From: Liolophura sinensis
Taxonomy: Eukaryota > Mollusca > Polyplacophora > Chitonida > Chitonidae
Direction: 5' to 3'
DNA length: 64,000 nucleotides
Assembly: GCF_032854445.1 (NCBI RefSeq)
Contig: NW_027017981.1
Coordinates: forward strand, 106,529-170,528
A program made the translations under genes and the position numbers. Under the pieces are notes generated by a model. The model had not been told where the DNA came from. It did not search any database and saw nothing but the letters and a program-made list of their open reading frames with translations. Positions 37,332-49,406 of this stretch are shown piece by piece (within the stretch, counting starts at the first letter, position 1; each line of letters starts with the position of its first letter).

Positions 37332-40300
37332 GGCTTAGCCCAAATATTTGACGTCTTCTGGGCTACCGAAGGGCACATAACTTATAGTCAAAAGTTGAAT
37401 ATAGTAATGACCAGTCGCGATGGTACATAGTACAGTGTAGCCGATTTCAATTAACAAAAAGACCAGGCAAAAATGCAAAAGTGGAAAAACTGTTCCAGTG
37501 TTGCTGGTAAGAGGCTAATCCGACGTATTTTGTGACGAGAAATCGAATGGTGCAAACTGCGTTGCTCTCCGACCAATACTTTTGGCTGTAGCGACAATTG
37601 AATGATCATTCATGTCATAATCACGTGCCCAGCAACGGCTATTACTCCATGGAAACCAGGGAAATTTGCAATATTTCAACAGGTGCCGATGCCTGGCTCA
37701 ATTCCGCTTCTTTTGGCACCTTATTAATGTGGGTCTGTGGTCAGTTGTACTTTTTACAGCAGACTGTATCAAGTACCTTGTGATTTTTATGTACAAATGG
37801 TCTGGTTTTTCTACACGTAGATAAAGACTTTGAGATTGTCTTGGACTTAGAAGTAAGACAATTGCTGGGTGAGTTAAATGGGGTTAGCCCAAAGATTTGA
37901 CATCTTTTGGGCTACCGAAAAGCACATAACTTATAGTCAAAAGTTGAATATAGTAATGACCAGTCGCGATGGTACATAGTACAGTGTAGCCGATTTCAAT
38001 TAACAAAAAGACCAGGCAAAAATGCAAAAGTGGAAAAACTGTTCCAGTGTTGCTGGTAAGAGGCTATTCCGACGTATTTGGTGACGAGAAATCGAATGGT
38101 GCAAACCGCGTTGCTCTCCGACCAATACTTTTGGCTCTAGCGACAATTGAATAATCATTGATGTCATAATCACGTGCCCATCAACGGATCTTACTTTATG
38201 GAAACCAGGGAAATTTGGAATTTTTCAACTGCTGCCGATGCCTGGCTCAATTCCGCATCTTTTGGCACCTTATTAATGTGGGTCTGTGGTCAGTTGTACT
38301 TTTTACAGCAGACTGTATCAAGTACCTTGTGTTTTTTATGTACAAATGGTGTGGTTTTTCTACACGTAGATAAAGACATTGAGATTGTCTTGGACTTAGA
38401 AGTAAGACAATTGCTGGGTGAGTTAAATGGGCTTAGCCCAAAGATTTGACGTCTTCTGGGCTACCGAAGGGCACATAACTTATAGTCAAAAGTTGAATAT
38501 AGTAATGACCGGTCGCGATGGTACATAGTACAGTGTAGCCAATTTCAATTAACAAAAAGACCAGGCAAAAGTGCAAAAGTGGAAAAACTGTTCCAGTGCT
38601 ACTGGTAAGAGGCTAATCCGACGTATTTTCTGACGAAAAATCGAATGGTGCAAACCGCGTTGCTCTCCGACCAATACTTTTGGCTGTAGCGACAATTGAA
38701 TGATCATTGATGTCATAATCACGTGCCCAGCAACGGCTCTTACTCCATGGAAACCAAGGAAATTTGCAATTTTTCAACTGCTGCCGATGCCTGTCTCAAT
38801 TCCGCTTCTTTTGGCACCTTATCAATGTGGGCCTGTGGTCAGTTGTACTTTTACAGCAGACTGTATCAAGTACCTTGTGTTTTTTATGTACAAATGGTGT
38901 GGTTGTTCTACACGTAGATAAAGACATTGAGATTGTCTTGGGCTTAGAAGTAAGACAATTGCTGGGTGAGTTAAATGGGCTTAGCCCAAAGATTTGACAT
39001 CTTCTGGGCTACCGAAAAGCACATAACTTATAGTCAATAGTTGAATATAGTAATGACCAGTCGCGATGGTACATAGTAGAGTGTAGCCGATTTCAATTAA
39101 CAAAAAGACCAGGCAAAAATGCAAAAGTGGAAAAACTGTTCCAGTGTTGCTGGGAAGAAGCTAATCCGACGTATTTTGTGACGAGAAATCGAATGGTGCA
39201 AACCGCGTTGCTCTCCGACCAATACTTTTGGCTGTAGCGACAATTGAATGATCATTAATGTCATAACCACTTGCCCAGCAACGGATCTTACTCCATGGAA
39301 ACCAGAGAAATTTGCAATTTTTCAACTGCTGCCGATGCCTGGCTCAATTCCGCTTCTTTTGGCACCTTATTAATGTGGGCCTGTGGTCAGTTGTACTTTT
39401 TACAGCAGACTGTATCAAGTACCTTGTGTTTTTTATGTACAAATGGTGTGGTTTTTCTACACGTAGATAAAGACATTGAGATTGTCTTGGACTTAGAAGT
39501 AAGACAATTGCTGGGTGAGTTAAATGCGTGTAGAGAAGAGATTTGAGGTCTTCTGGGCTACCCAAGGGCACATAACTTATAGTCAAAAGTTGAATATAGT
39601 AATGACCAGTCGCGATGGTACATAGTACAGTGTAGCCGATTTCAATTAACAAAAAGACCAGGCAAAAATGCAAAAGTGGAAAAACTGTTCCAGTGCTGCT
39701 GGTAAGAGGCTAATCCGACGTATTTTGTGACGAGAAATCGAATGGTGCAAACCGCGTTGCTCTCCGACTAATACTTTTGGCTGTAGCGACAATTGAATGA
39801 TCATTGATGTCATAATCACGTGCCCATCAACGGCTCTTACTCCATGGAAACCAGAGAAATTTGCAATTTTTCACCTGCTGCCGATGCCTGGCTCAATTCC
39901 GCATCTTTTGGCACCTTATTAATGTGGGCCTGTGGTCAGTTGTACTTTTTACAGCAGACTGTATCAAGTACCTTGTGTTTTTTATGTACAAATGGTGTGG
40001 TTTTTCTACACGTAGATAAAGACATTGAGATTGTCTTGGACTTAGAAGTAAGACAATTGCTGGGTGAGTTAAATGGGCTTAGCCCAAAGATTTGACATCT
40101 TCTGGGCTACCGAAAAGCACATAACTTATAGTCAAAAGTTGAATATAGTAATGACCAGTCGCGATGGTACATAGTACAGTGTAGCCGATTTCAATTAACA
40201 AAAAGACCAGGCAAAAATGCAAAAGTGGAAAAACTGTTCCAGTGTTGCTGGAAGAAGCTAATCCGACGTATTTTGTGACGAGAAATCGAATGGTGCAAAC

Positions 40301-40623
40301 CGCGTTGCTCTCCGACCAATACTTTTGGCTGTAGCGACAATTGAATGATCATTAATGTCATAACCACTTGCCCAGCAACGGATCTTACTCCATGGAAACC
40401 AGACAAATTTGCAATTTTTCAACTGCTGCCGATGCCTGGCTCAATTCCGCTTCTTTTGGCACCTTATTAATGTGGGCCTGTGGTCAGTTGTACTTTTTAC
40501 AGCAGGCTGTATCAAGTACCTTGTGTTTTTTATGTACAAATGGTGTGGTTTTTCTACACGTAGATAAAGACATTGAGATTGTCTTGGACTTAGAAGTAAG
40601 ACAATTGCTGGGTGAGTTAAATG
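37332..40623 (+). repeat. 6-mer HOR Y-W-K-R-S-Q, copy 2 (units 69-74)
   Basis: It is 3292 bp long. Differences from copy 1 noticed by eye are few: 'cagtgtagcc' in Y, 'ttgggcttag' near 38939, and a lost G in 'gctggaagaagc' near 40250. Such similarity means very recent amplification, or possibly an assembly duplication. Confidence 0.9.
39344..39673 (-). other. Recurrent 109-codon minus-strand ORF, probably non-coding (representative)
   Basis: This ATG-initiated frame crosses the unit boundary. It is open only where the boundary reads gcgcgtagag, gcgtgtagag or the related gcgctgagcc, because the commoner boundaries place TAA or TAG in this frame. Near-identical 109-codon copies lie at 16292-16621, 21233-21562, 23429-23758, 36051-36380, 42636-42965, 46479-46808, 48125-48454, 49773-50102, 50322-50651, 51969-52298, 52518-52847, 55263-55592 and 55812-56141. 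The first 20 or so residues are hydrophobic. I recognise no family. Its presence follows one boundary variant, which argues for chance. Confidence 0.25.
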
Positions 40624-43600
40624 GGCTTAGCCCAAATATTTGACGTCTTCTGGGCTACCGAAGGGCACATAACTTATAGTCAAAAGTTGAATATAGTAAT
40701 GACCAGTCGCGATGGTACATAGTACAGTGTAGCCGATTTCAATTAACAAAAAGACCAGGCAAAAATGCAAAAGTGGAAAAACTGTTCCAGTGTTGCTGGT
40801 AAGAGGCTAATCCGACGTATTTTGTGACGAGAAATCGAATGGTGCAAACTGCGTTGCTCTCCGACCAATACTTTTGGCTGTAGCGACAATTGAATGATCA
40901 TTCATGTCATAATCACGTGCCCAGCAACGGCTATTACTCCATGGAAACCAGGGAAATTTGCAATATTTCAACAGGTGCCGATGCCTGGCTCAATTCCGCT
41001 TCTTTTGGCACCTTATTAATGTGGGTCTGTGGTCAGGTTTACTTTTTACAGCAGACTGTATCAAGTACCTTGTGATTTTTATGTACAAATGGTCTGGTTT
41101 TTCTACACGTAGATAAAGACTTTGAGATTGTCTTGGACTTAGAAGTAAGACAATTGCTGGGTGAGTTAAATGGGGTTAGCCCAAAGATTTGACATCTTTT
41201 GGGCTACCGAAAAGCACATAACTTATAGTCAAAAGTTGAATATAGTAATGACCAGTCGCGATGGTACATAGTACAGTGTAGCCGATTTCAATTAACAAAA
41301 AGACCAGGCAAAAATGCAAAAGTGGAAAAACTGTTCCAGTGTTGCTGGTAAGAGGCTATTCCGACGTATTTGGTGACGAGAAATCGAATGGTGCAAACCG
41401 CGTTGCTCTCCGACCAATACTTTTGGCTCTAGCGACAATTGAATAATCATTGATGTCATAATCACGTGCCCATCAACGGATCTTACTTTATGGAAACCAG
41501 GGAAATTTGGAATTTTTCAACTGCTGCCGATGCCTGGCTCAATTCCGCATCTTTTGGCACCTTATTAATGTGGGTCTGTGGTCAGTTGTACTTTTTACAG
41601 CAGACTGTATCAAGTACCTTGTGTTTTTTATGTACAAATGGTGTGGTTTTTCTACACGTAGATAAAGACATTGAGATTGTCTTGGACTTAGAAGTAAGAC
41701 AATTGCTGGGTGAGTTAAATGGGCTTAGCCCAAAGATTTGACGTCTTCTGGGCTACCGAAGGGCACATAACTTATAGTCAAAAGTTGAATATAGTAATGA
41801 CCGGTCGCGATGGTACATAGTACAGTGTAGCCAATTTCAATTAACAAAAAGACCAGGCAAAAGTGCAAAAGTGGAAAAACTGTTCCAGTGCTACTGGTAA
41901 GAGGCTAATCCGACGTATTTTCTGACGAAAAATCGAATGGTGCAAACCGCGTTGCTCTCCGACCAATACTTTTGGCTGTAGCGACAATTGAATGATCATT
42001 GATGTCATAATCACGTGCCCAGCAACGGCTCTTACTCCATGGAAACCAAGGAAATTTGCAATTTTTCAACTGCTGCCGATGCCTGTCTCAATTCCGCTTC
42101 TTTTGGCACCTTATCAATGTGGGCCTGTGGTCAGTTGTACTTTTACAGCAGACTGTATCAAGTACCTTGTGTTTTTTATGTACAAATGGTGTGGTTGTTC
42201 TACACGTAGATAAAGACATTGAGATTGTCTTGGACTTAGAAGTAAGACAATTGCTGGGTGAGTTAAATGGGCTTAGCCCAAAGATTTGACATCTTCTGGG
42301 CTACCGAAAAGCACATAACTTATAGTCAATAGTTGAATATAGTAATGACCAGTCGCGATGGTACATAGTAGAGTGTAGCCGATTTCAATTAACAAAAAGA
42401 CCAGGCAAAAATGCAAAAGTGGAAAAACTGTTCCAGTGTTGCTGGGAAGAAGCTAATCCGACGTATTTTGTGACGAGAAATCGAATGGTGCAAACCGCGT
42501 TGCTCTCCGACCAATACTTTTGGCTGTAGCGACAATTGAATGATCATTAATGTCATAACCACTTGCCCAGCAACGGATCTTACTCCATGGAAACCAGAGA
42601 AATTTGCAATTTTTCAACTGCTGCCGATGCCTGGCTCAATTCCGCTTCTTTTGGCACCTTATTAATGTGGGCCTGTGGTCAGTTGTACTTTTTACAGCAG
42701 ACTGTATCAAGTACCTTGTGTTTTTTATGTACAAATGGTGTGGTTTTTCTACACGTAGATAAAGACATTGAGATTGTCTTGGACTTAGAAGTAAGACAAT
42801 TGCTGGGTGAGTTAAATGCGTGTAGAGAAGAGATTTGAGGTCTTCTGGGCTACCCAAGGGCACATAACTTATAGTCAAAAGTTGAATATAGTAATGACCA
42901 GTCGCGATGGTACATAGTACAGTGTAGCCGATTTCAATTAACAAAAAGACCAGGCAAAAATGCAAAAGTGGAAAAACTGTTCCAGTGCTGCTGGTAAGAG
43001 GCTAATCCGACGTATTTTGTGACGAGAAATCGAATGGTGCAAACCGCGTTGCTCTCCGACTAATACTTTTGGCTGTAGCGACAATTGAATGATCATTGAT
43101 GTCATAATCACGTGCCCATCAACGGCTCTTACTCCATGGAAACCAGAGAAATTTGCAATTTTTCACCTGCTGCCGATGCCTGGCTCAATTCCGCATCTTT
43201 TGGCACCTTATTAATGTGGGCCTGTGGTCAGTTGTACTTTTTACAGCAGACTGTATCAAGTACCTTGTGTTTTTTATGTACAAATGGTGTGGTTTTTCTA
43301 CACGTAGATAAAGACATTGAGATTGTCTTGGACTTAGAAGTAAGACAATTGCTGGGTGAGTTAAATGGGCTTAGCCCAAAGATTTGACATCTTCTGGGCT
43401 ACCGAAAAGCACATAACTTATAGTCAAAAGTTGAATATAGTAATGACCAGTCGCGATGGTACATAGTACAGTGTAGCCGATTTCAATTAACAAAAAGACC
43501 AGGCAAAAATGCAAAAGTGGAAAAACTGTTCCAGTGTTGCTGGGAAGAAGCTAATCCGACGTATTTTCTGACGAGAAATCGAATGGTGCAAACCGCGTTG

Positions 43601-43916
43601 CTCTCCGACCAATACTTTTGGCTGTAGCGACAATTGAATGATCATTAATGTCATAACCACTTGCCCAGCAACGGATCTTACTCCATGGAAACCAGACAAA
43701 TTTGCAATTTTTCAACTGCTGCCGATGCCTGGCTCAATTCCGCTTCTTTTGGCACCTTATTAATGTGGGCCTGTGGCCAGTTGTACTTTTTACAGCAGAC
43801 TGTATCAAGTACGTTGTGTTTTTTATGTACAAATGGTGTGGTTTTTCTACACGTAGATAAAGACATTGAGATTGTCTTGGACTTAGAAGTAAGACAATTG
43901 CTGGGTGAGTTAAATG
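40624..43916 (+). repeat. 6-mer HOR Y-W-K-R-S-Q', copy 3 (units 75-80)
   Basis: The first five units match copies 1 and 2 closely. A private change is 'ggtcaggtttac' near 41032. The sixth unit (43624-43916 and flanks) starts as Q but carries 'ttttctgacgag', 'gtggccagttg', 'gtacgttgtg' and the end gcgtctagag. It is therefore a hybrid between this HOR's Q and the Q type seen at units 34 and 82, and it marks the exit from the HOR. Confidence 0.88.
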
Positions 43917-46113
43917 CGTCTAGAGAAAAGATTTGAGGTCTTCTGGGCTACCGAAGGGCACATAACTTATAGTCAAAAGTTGAATATAGTAATGACCAGT
44001 CGCGATGGTACATAGTACAGTGTAGCCGATTTCAATTAACAAAAAGACCAGGCAAAAATGCAAAAGTGGAAAAACTGTTCCAGTGCTGCTGGTAAGAGGC
44101 TAATCCGACGTATTTTGTGACGAGAAATCGAATGGTGCAAACCGCGTTGCTCTCCGACCAATACTTTTGGCTGTAGCGACAATTGAATGATCATTGATGT
44201 CATAATCACGTGCCCATCAACGGCTCTTACTCCATGGAAACCAGGGAAATTTGCAATTTTTTAAACAGCTGCCGATGCCTGGCTCAATTCCGCATCTTTT
44301 GGCACCTTATTAATGTGGGCCTGTGGTCAGTTGTACTTTTTACAGCAGACTGTATCAAGTACCTTGTGTTTTTTATGTACAAATGGTGTGGTTTTTCTAC
44401 ACGTAGATAAAGACATTGAGATTGTCTTGGAGTTAGAAGTAAGACAATTGCTGGGTGAGTTAAATGGGCTTAGCCCAAACATTTGAGGTCTTCTGGGCTA
44501 CCGAAGGGCACATAACTTATAGTCAAAAGTTGAATATAGTAATGACCAGTCGCGATGGTACATAGTACAGTGTAGCCGATTTCAATTAACAAAATGACCA
44601 GGCAAAAATGCAAAAGTGGAAAAACTGTTCCAGTGTTGCTGGTAAGAGGCTAATCCGACATATTTTCTGACGAGAAATCGAATGGTGCAAACCGCGTTGC
44701 TCTCCGACCAATACTTTTGGCTGTAGCGACAATTGAATGATCATTAATGTCATAACCACTTGCCCAGCAACGGATCTTACTCCATGGAAACCAGACAAAT
44801 TTGCAATTTTTCAACTGCTGCCGATGCCTGGCTCAATTCCGCTTCTTTTGGCACCTTATTAATGTGGGCCTGTGGTCAGTTGTGCTTTTTACAGCAGACT
44901 GTATCAAGTACCTTATGTTTTTTATGTACAAATGGTGTGGTTTTTCTACACGTAGATAAAGACATTGAGATTGTCTTGGACTTAGAAGTAAGACAATTGC
45001 TGGGTGAGTTAAATGCGCCTAGAGAAAAGATTTGAGGTCTTCTGGGCTACCGAAGGGCACATAACTTATAGTCAAAAGTTGAATATAGTAATGACCAGTC
45101 GCGATGGTACATAGTTCAGTGTAGACGGTTTCAATTAACAAAAAGACCAGGCAAAAATGAAAAAGTGGAAAAACTGTCCCAGTGTTGCTGGTAAGAGGCT
45201 AATCCGATGCATTTTGTGACGAGAAATCGAATGGTGCAAACCGCGTTGCTCTCCGACCAATACTTTTGGCTGTAGCGACAATTGAATGATCATTGATGTC
45301 ATAATCACGTGCCCAGCAACGGCTCTTACTCCATGGAAACCAGGGAAATTTGCAATATTTCAACAGGTGCCGATGCCTGGCTCAATTCCGCTTCTTTTGG
45401 CACCTTATTAATGTGGGTCTGTGGTCAGTTGTACTTTTTACAGCAGACTGTATCAAGTACCTTGTGTTTTTTATGTACAAATGGTGTGGTTTTTCTACAA
45501 GTAGATAAAGACATTGAGATTATCTTGGACATAGAAGTAAGACAATTGCTGGGTGAGTTAAATGGGATTAGCCCAAAGATTTGAGGTCTTCTGGGCTACC
45601 GAAGGGCACATAACTTATAGTCAAAAGTTGAATATAGTAATGACCAGTCGCGATGGTACATAGTACAGTGTAGCCGATTTCAATTAACAAAAAGACCAGG
45701 CAAAAATGCAGAAGTGGAAAAACTGTTCCAGTGTTGCTGGTAAGAGGCTAATCCGACGTATTTTGTGACGAGAAATCGAATGGTGCAAACCGCGTTGCTC
45801 TCCGACCAATACTTTTGGCTGTAGCGACAATTGAATGATCATTGATGTCATAATCACGTGCCCATCAACGGCTCTTACTCCATGGAAACCAGGGAAATTT
45901 GCAATTTTTCACCAGCTGCCGATGCCTGGCTCAATTCCGCTTCTTTTGGCACCTTATTCATGTGGGTCTGTGGTCAGTTGTACATTTTACAGCAGACTGT
46001 ATCAAGTGCCTTGTGTTTTTTATGTACAAATGGTGTGGTTTTTCTACACGTAAATAAAGACATTGAGATTGTCTTGGACTTAGAAGTAAGACAATTGCTG
46101 GGTGAGTTAAATG
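43917..46113 (+). repeat. Dispersed block, distal copy (units 81-84)
   Basis: It repeats the rare markers of 17573-20317 in the same order: 'ggagttagaag', 'aaaatgacc' with 'acatattttctg', 'gttgtgctt', 'attatcttggacatag', then 'ttattcatg' with 'cacgtaaataa'. The J unit of the proximal copy is absent, so the two blocks differ by one monomer. Unit 81 has an extra T and an A change ('attttttaaac'), which breaks its frame. Confidence 0.85.
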
Positions 46114-47759
46114 GGCTTAGCCCAAAGATTTGACGTCTTCTGGGCTACCGAAGGGCACATAACTTATAGTCAAAAGTTGAATATAGTAATGACCAGTCGC
46201 GATGGTACATAGTACAGTGTAGCCGATTTCAATTAACAAAAAGACCAGGCAAAAATGCAAAAGTGGAAAAACTATTCCAGTGTTGCTGGTAAGAGGCTAT
46301 CCGACGTATTTTGTGACGAGAAATCGAATGGTGCAAACCGCGTTGCTCTCCGACCAATACTTTTGGCTGTAGCGACAATTGAATGATCATTGATGTCATA
46401 ATCACGTGCCCAGCAACGGCTCTTACTCCATGGAATCCAAGGAAATTTGCAATTTTTCAACAGTTGCCGATGCCTGGCTCAATTCCGCTTCTTTTGGCAC
46501 CTTATTAATGTGGGTCTGTGGTCAGTTGTACTTTTTACAGCAGACTGTATCAAGTACCTTGTGTTTTTTATGTACAAATGGTGTGGTTTTTCTACACGTA
46601 GATAAAGACATTGAGATTGTCTTGGACTTAGAAGTAAGACAATTGCTGGGTGAGTTAAATGCGCTGAGCCAAAAGATTTGAGGTCTTCTGGGCTACCGAA
46701 GGGCACATAACTTATAGTCAAAAGTTGAATGTAGTAATGACCAGTCGCGATGGTACATAGTACAGTGTAGCCAATTTCAATTAACAAAAAGACCAGGCAA
46801 AAATGCAAAAGTGGAAAAACTGTTCCAGTGCTGCTGGTAAGAGGCTAATCCGACGTATTTTGTGACGAGAAATCCAATGGTGCAATCCGCGTTGCTCTCC
46901 GACCAATACTTTTGGCTGTAGCGACAATTGAATGATCATTGATGTCATAATCACGTGCCCAGCAACGGCTCTTACTCCATGGAAACCAGGGAAATTTGCA
47001 ATTTTTCAACTGCTGCCGATGTCTGGCTCATTTCCGCATCTTTTGGCACCTTATTAATGTGGGCCTGTGGTCAGTTGTACATTTTACAGCAGACTGTATC
47101 AAGTACCTTGTGTTTTTTATGTACAAATGGTGTGGTTTTTCTACAAGTAGATAAAGACATTGAGATTGTCTTGGACTTAGAAGTAAGACAATTGCTGGGT
47201 GATTTAAATTAGCTTAGCGCAAATATTTGACGTCTTCTGGGCTACCGAAAAGCACATAACTTATAGTCAAAAGTTGAATATAGTAATGACCAGTCGCGAT
47301 GGTACATAGTAGAGTGTAGCCGATTTCAATTAACAAAAAGACCAGGCAAAAATGCAAAAGTGGAAAAACTGTTCCAGTGTTGCTGGTAAGAGGCTAATCC
47401 GACGTATTTTGTGACGAGAAATCGAATGGTGCAAACCGCGTTGCTCTCCGACCAATACTTTTGGCTGTAGCGACAATTGAATGATCATTGATGTCATAAT
47501 CACGTGCCCAGCAACGGCTCTTACTCCATGGAAACCAGGGAAATTTGCAATATTTCAACAGGTGCCGATGCCTGGCTCAATTCCACTTCTTTTGGCACCT
47601 TATTAATGTGGGTCTGTGGTCAGTTGTACTTTTTACAGCAGACTGTATCAAGTGCCTTGTGTTTTTTATGTACAAATGGTGTGGTTTTTCTACACGTAAA
47701 TAAAGACATTGAGATTGTCTTGGACTTAGAAGTAAGACAATTGCTGGGTGAGTTAAATG
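46114..47759 (+). repeat. M-V-I trimer, tandem copy 1, ending in a hybrid unit (units 85-87)
   Basis: Units 85 and 86 match 43 and 44. Unit 87 starts as I ('atatttcaacagg', 'ttccacttc', 'gtactttttacag') and switches after 47630 to the sequence of unit 84 ('aagtgcc' at 47651, 'cacgtaaataa'). The switch lies between 47630 and 47654. Confidence 0.88.
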
Positions 47760-49406
47760 GGCTTAGCCCAAAGATTTGACGTCTTCTGGGCTACCGAAGG
47801 GCACATAACTTATAGTCAAAAGTTGAATATAGTAATGACCAGTCGCGATGGTACATAGTACAGTGTAGCCGATTTCAATTAACAAAAAGACCAGGCAAAA
47901 ATGCAAAAGTGGAAAAACTATTCCAGTGTTGCTGGTAAGAGGCTATCCGACGTATTTTGTGACGAGAAATCGAATGGTGCAAACCGCGTTGCTCTCCGAC
48001 CAATACTTTTGGCTGTAGCGACAATTGAATGATCATTGATGTCATAATCACGTGCCCAGCAACGGCTCTTACTCCATGGAATCCAAGGAAATTTGCAATT
48101 TTTCAACAGTTGCCGATGCCTGGCTCAATTCCGCTTCTTTTGGCACCTTATTAATGTGGGTCTGTGGTCAGTTGTACTTTTTACAGCAGACTGTATCAAG
48201 TACCTTGTGTTTTTTATGTACAAATGGTGTGGTTTTTCTACACGTAGATAAAGACATTGAGATTGTCTTGGACTTAGAAGTAAGACAATTGCTGGGTGAG
48301 TTAAATGCGCTGAGCCAAAAGATTTGAGGTCTTCTGGGCTACCGAAGGGCACATAACTTATAGTCAAAAGTTGAATGTAGTAATGACCAGTCGCGATGGT
48401 ACATAGTACAGTGTAGCCAATTTCAATTAACAAAAAGACCAGGCAAAAATGCAAAAGTGGAAAAACTGTTCCAGTGCTGCTGGTAAGAGGCTAATCCGAC
48501 GTATTTTGTGACGAAAAATCGAATGGTGCAAACCGCATTGCTGTCCGACCAATACTTTTGGCTGTAGCGACAATTGAATGATCAATGATGTCATAATCAC
48601 GTGCCCAGCAACGGCTCTTACTCCATGGAAACCAGGGAAATTTGCAATTTTTCAACTGCTGCCGATGTCTGGCTCATTTCCGCATCTTTTGGCACCTTAT
48701 TAATGTGGGCCTGTGGTCAGTTGTACATTTTACAGCAGACTGTATCAAGTACCTTGTGTTTTTTATGTACAAATGGTGTGGTTTTTCTACAAGTAGATAA
48801 AGACATTGAGATTGTCTTGGACTTAGAAGTAAGGACAATTGCTGGGTGATTTAAATTAGCTTAGCGCAAATATTTGACGTCTTCTGGGCTACCGAAAAGC
48901 ACATAACTTATAGTCAAAAGTTGAATATAGTAATGACCAGTCGCGATGGTACATAGTAGAGTGTAGCCGATTTCAATTAACAAAAAGACCAGGCAAAAAT
49001 GCAAAAGTGGAAAAACTGTTCCAGTGTTGCTGGTAAGAGGCTAATCCGACGTATTTTGTGACGAGAAATCGAATGGTGCAAACCGCGTTGCTCTCCGACC
49101 AATACTTTTGGCTGTAGCGACAATTGAATGATCATTGATGTCATAATCACGTGCCCAGCAACGGCTCTTACTCCATGGAAACCAGGGAAATTTGCAATAT
49201 TTCAACAGGTGCCGATGCCTGGCTCAATTCCACTTCTTTTGGCACCTTATTAATGTGGGTCTGTGGTCAGTTGTACTTTTTACAGCAGACTGTATCAAGT
49301 ACCTTGTGATTTTTATGTACAAATGGTCTGGTTTTTCTACACGTAGATAAAGACTTTGAGATTGTCTTGGACTTAGAAGTAAGACAAATGCTGGGTGAGT
49401 TAAATG
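47760..49406 (+). repeat. M-V-I trimer, tandem copy 2, ending in a full I unit (units 88-90)
   Basis: It is 1646 bp downstream of copy 1. The last unit is a complete I copy with 'tgtgattttt', 'gactttgag' and 'caaatgctggg'. Unit 89 has an extra G ('gtaaggacaatt', near 48833) and 'atgatcaatgatg' in place of the usual palindrome. Confidence 0.88.
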
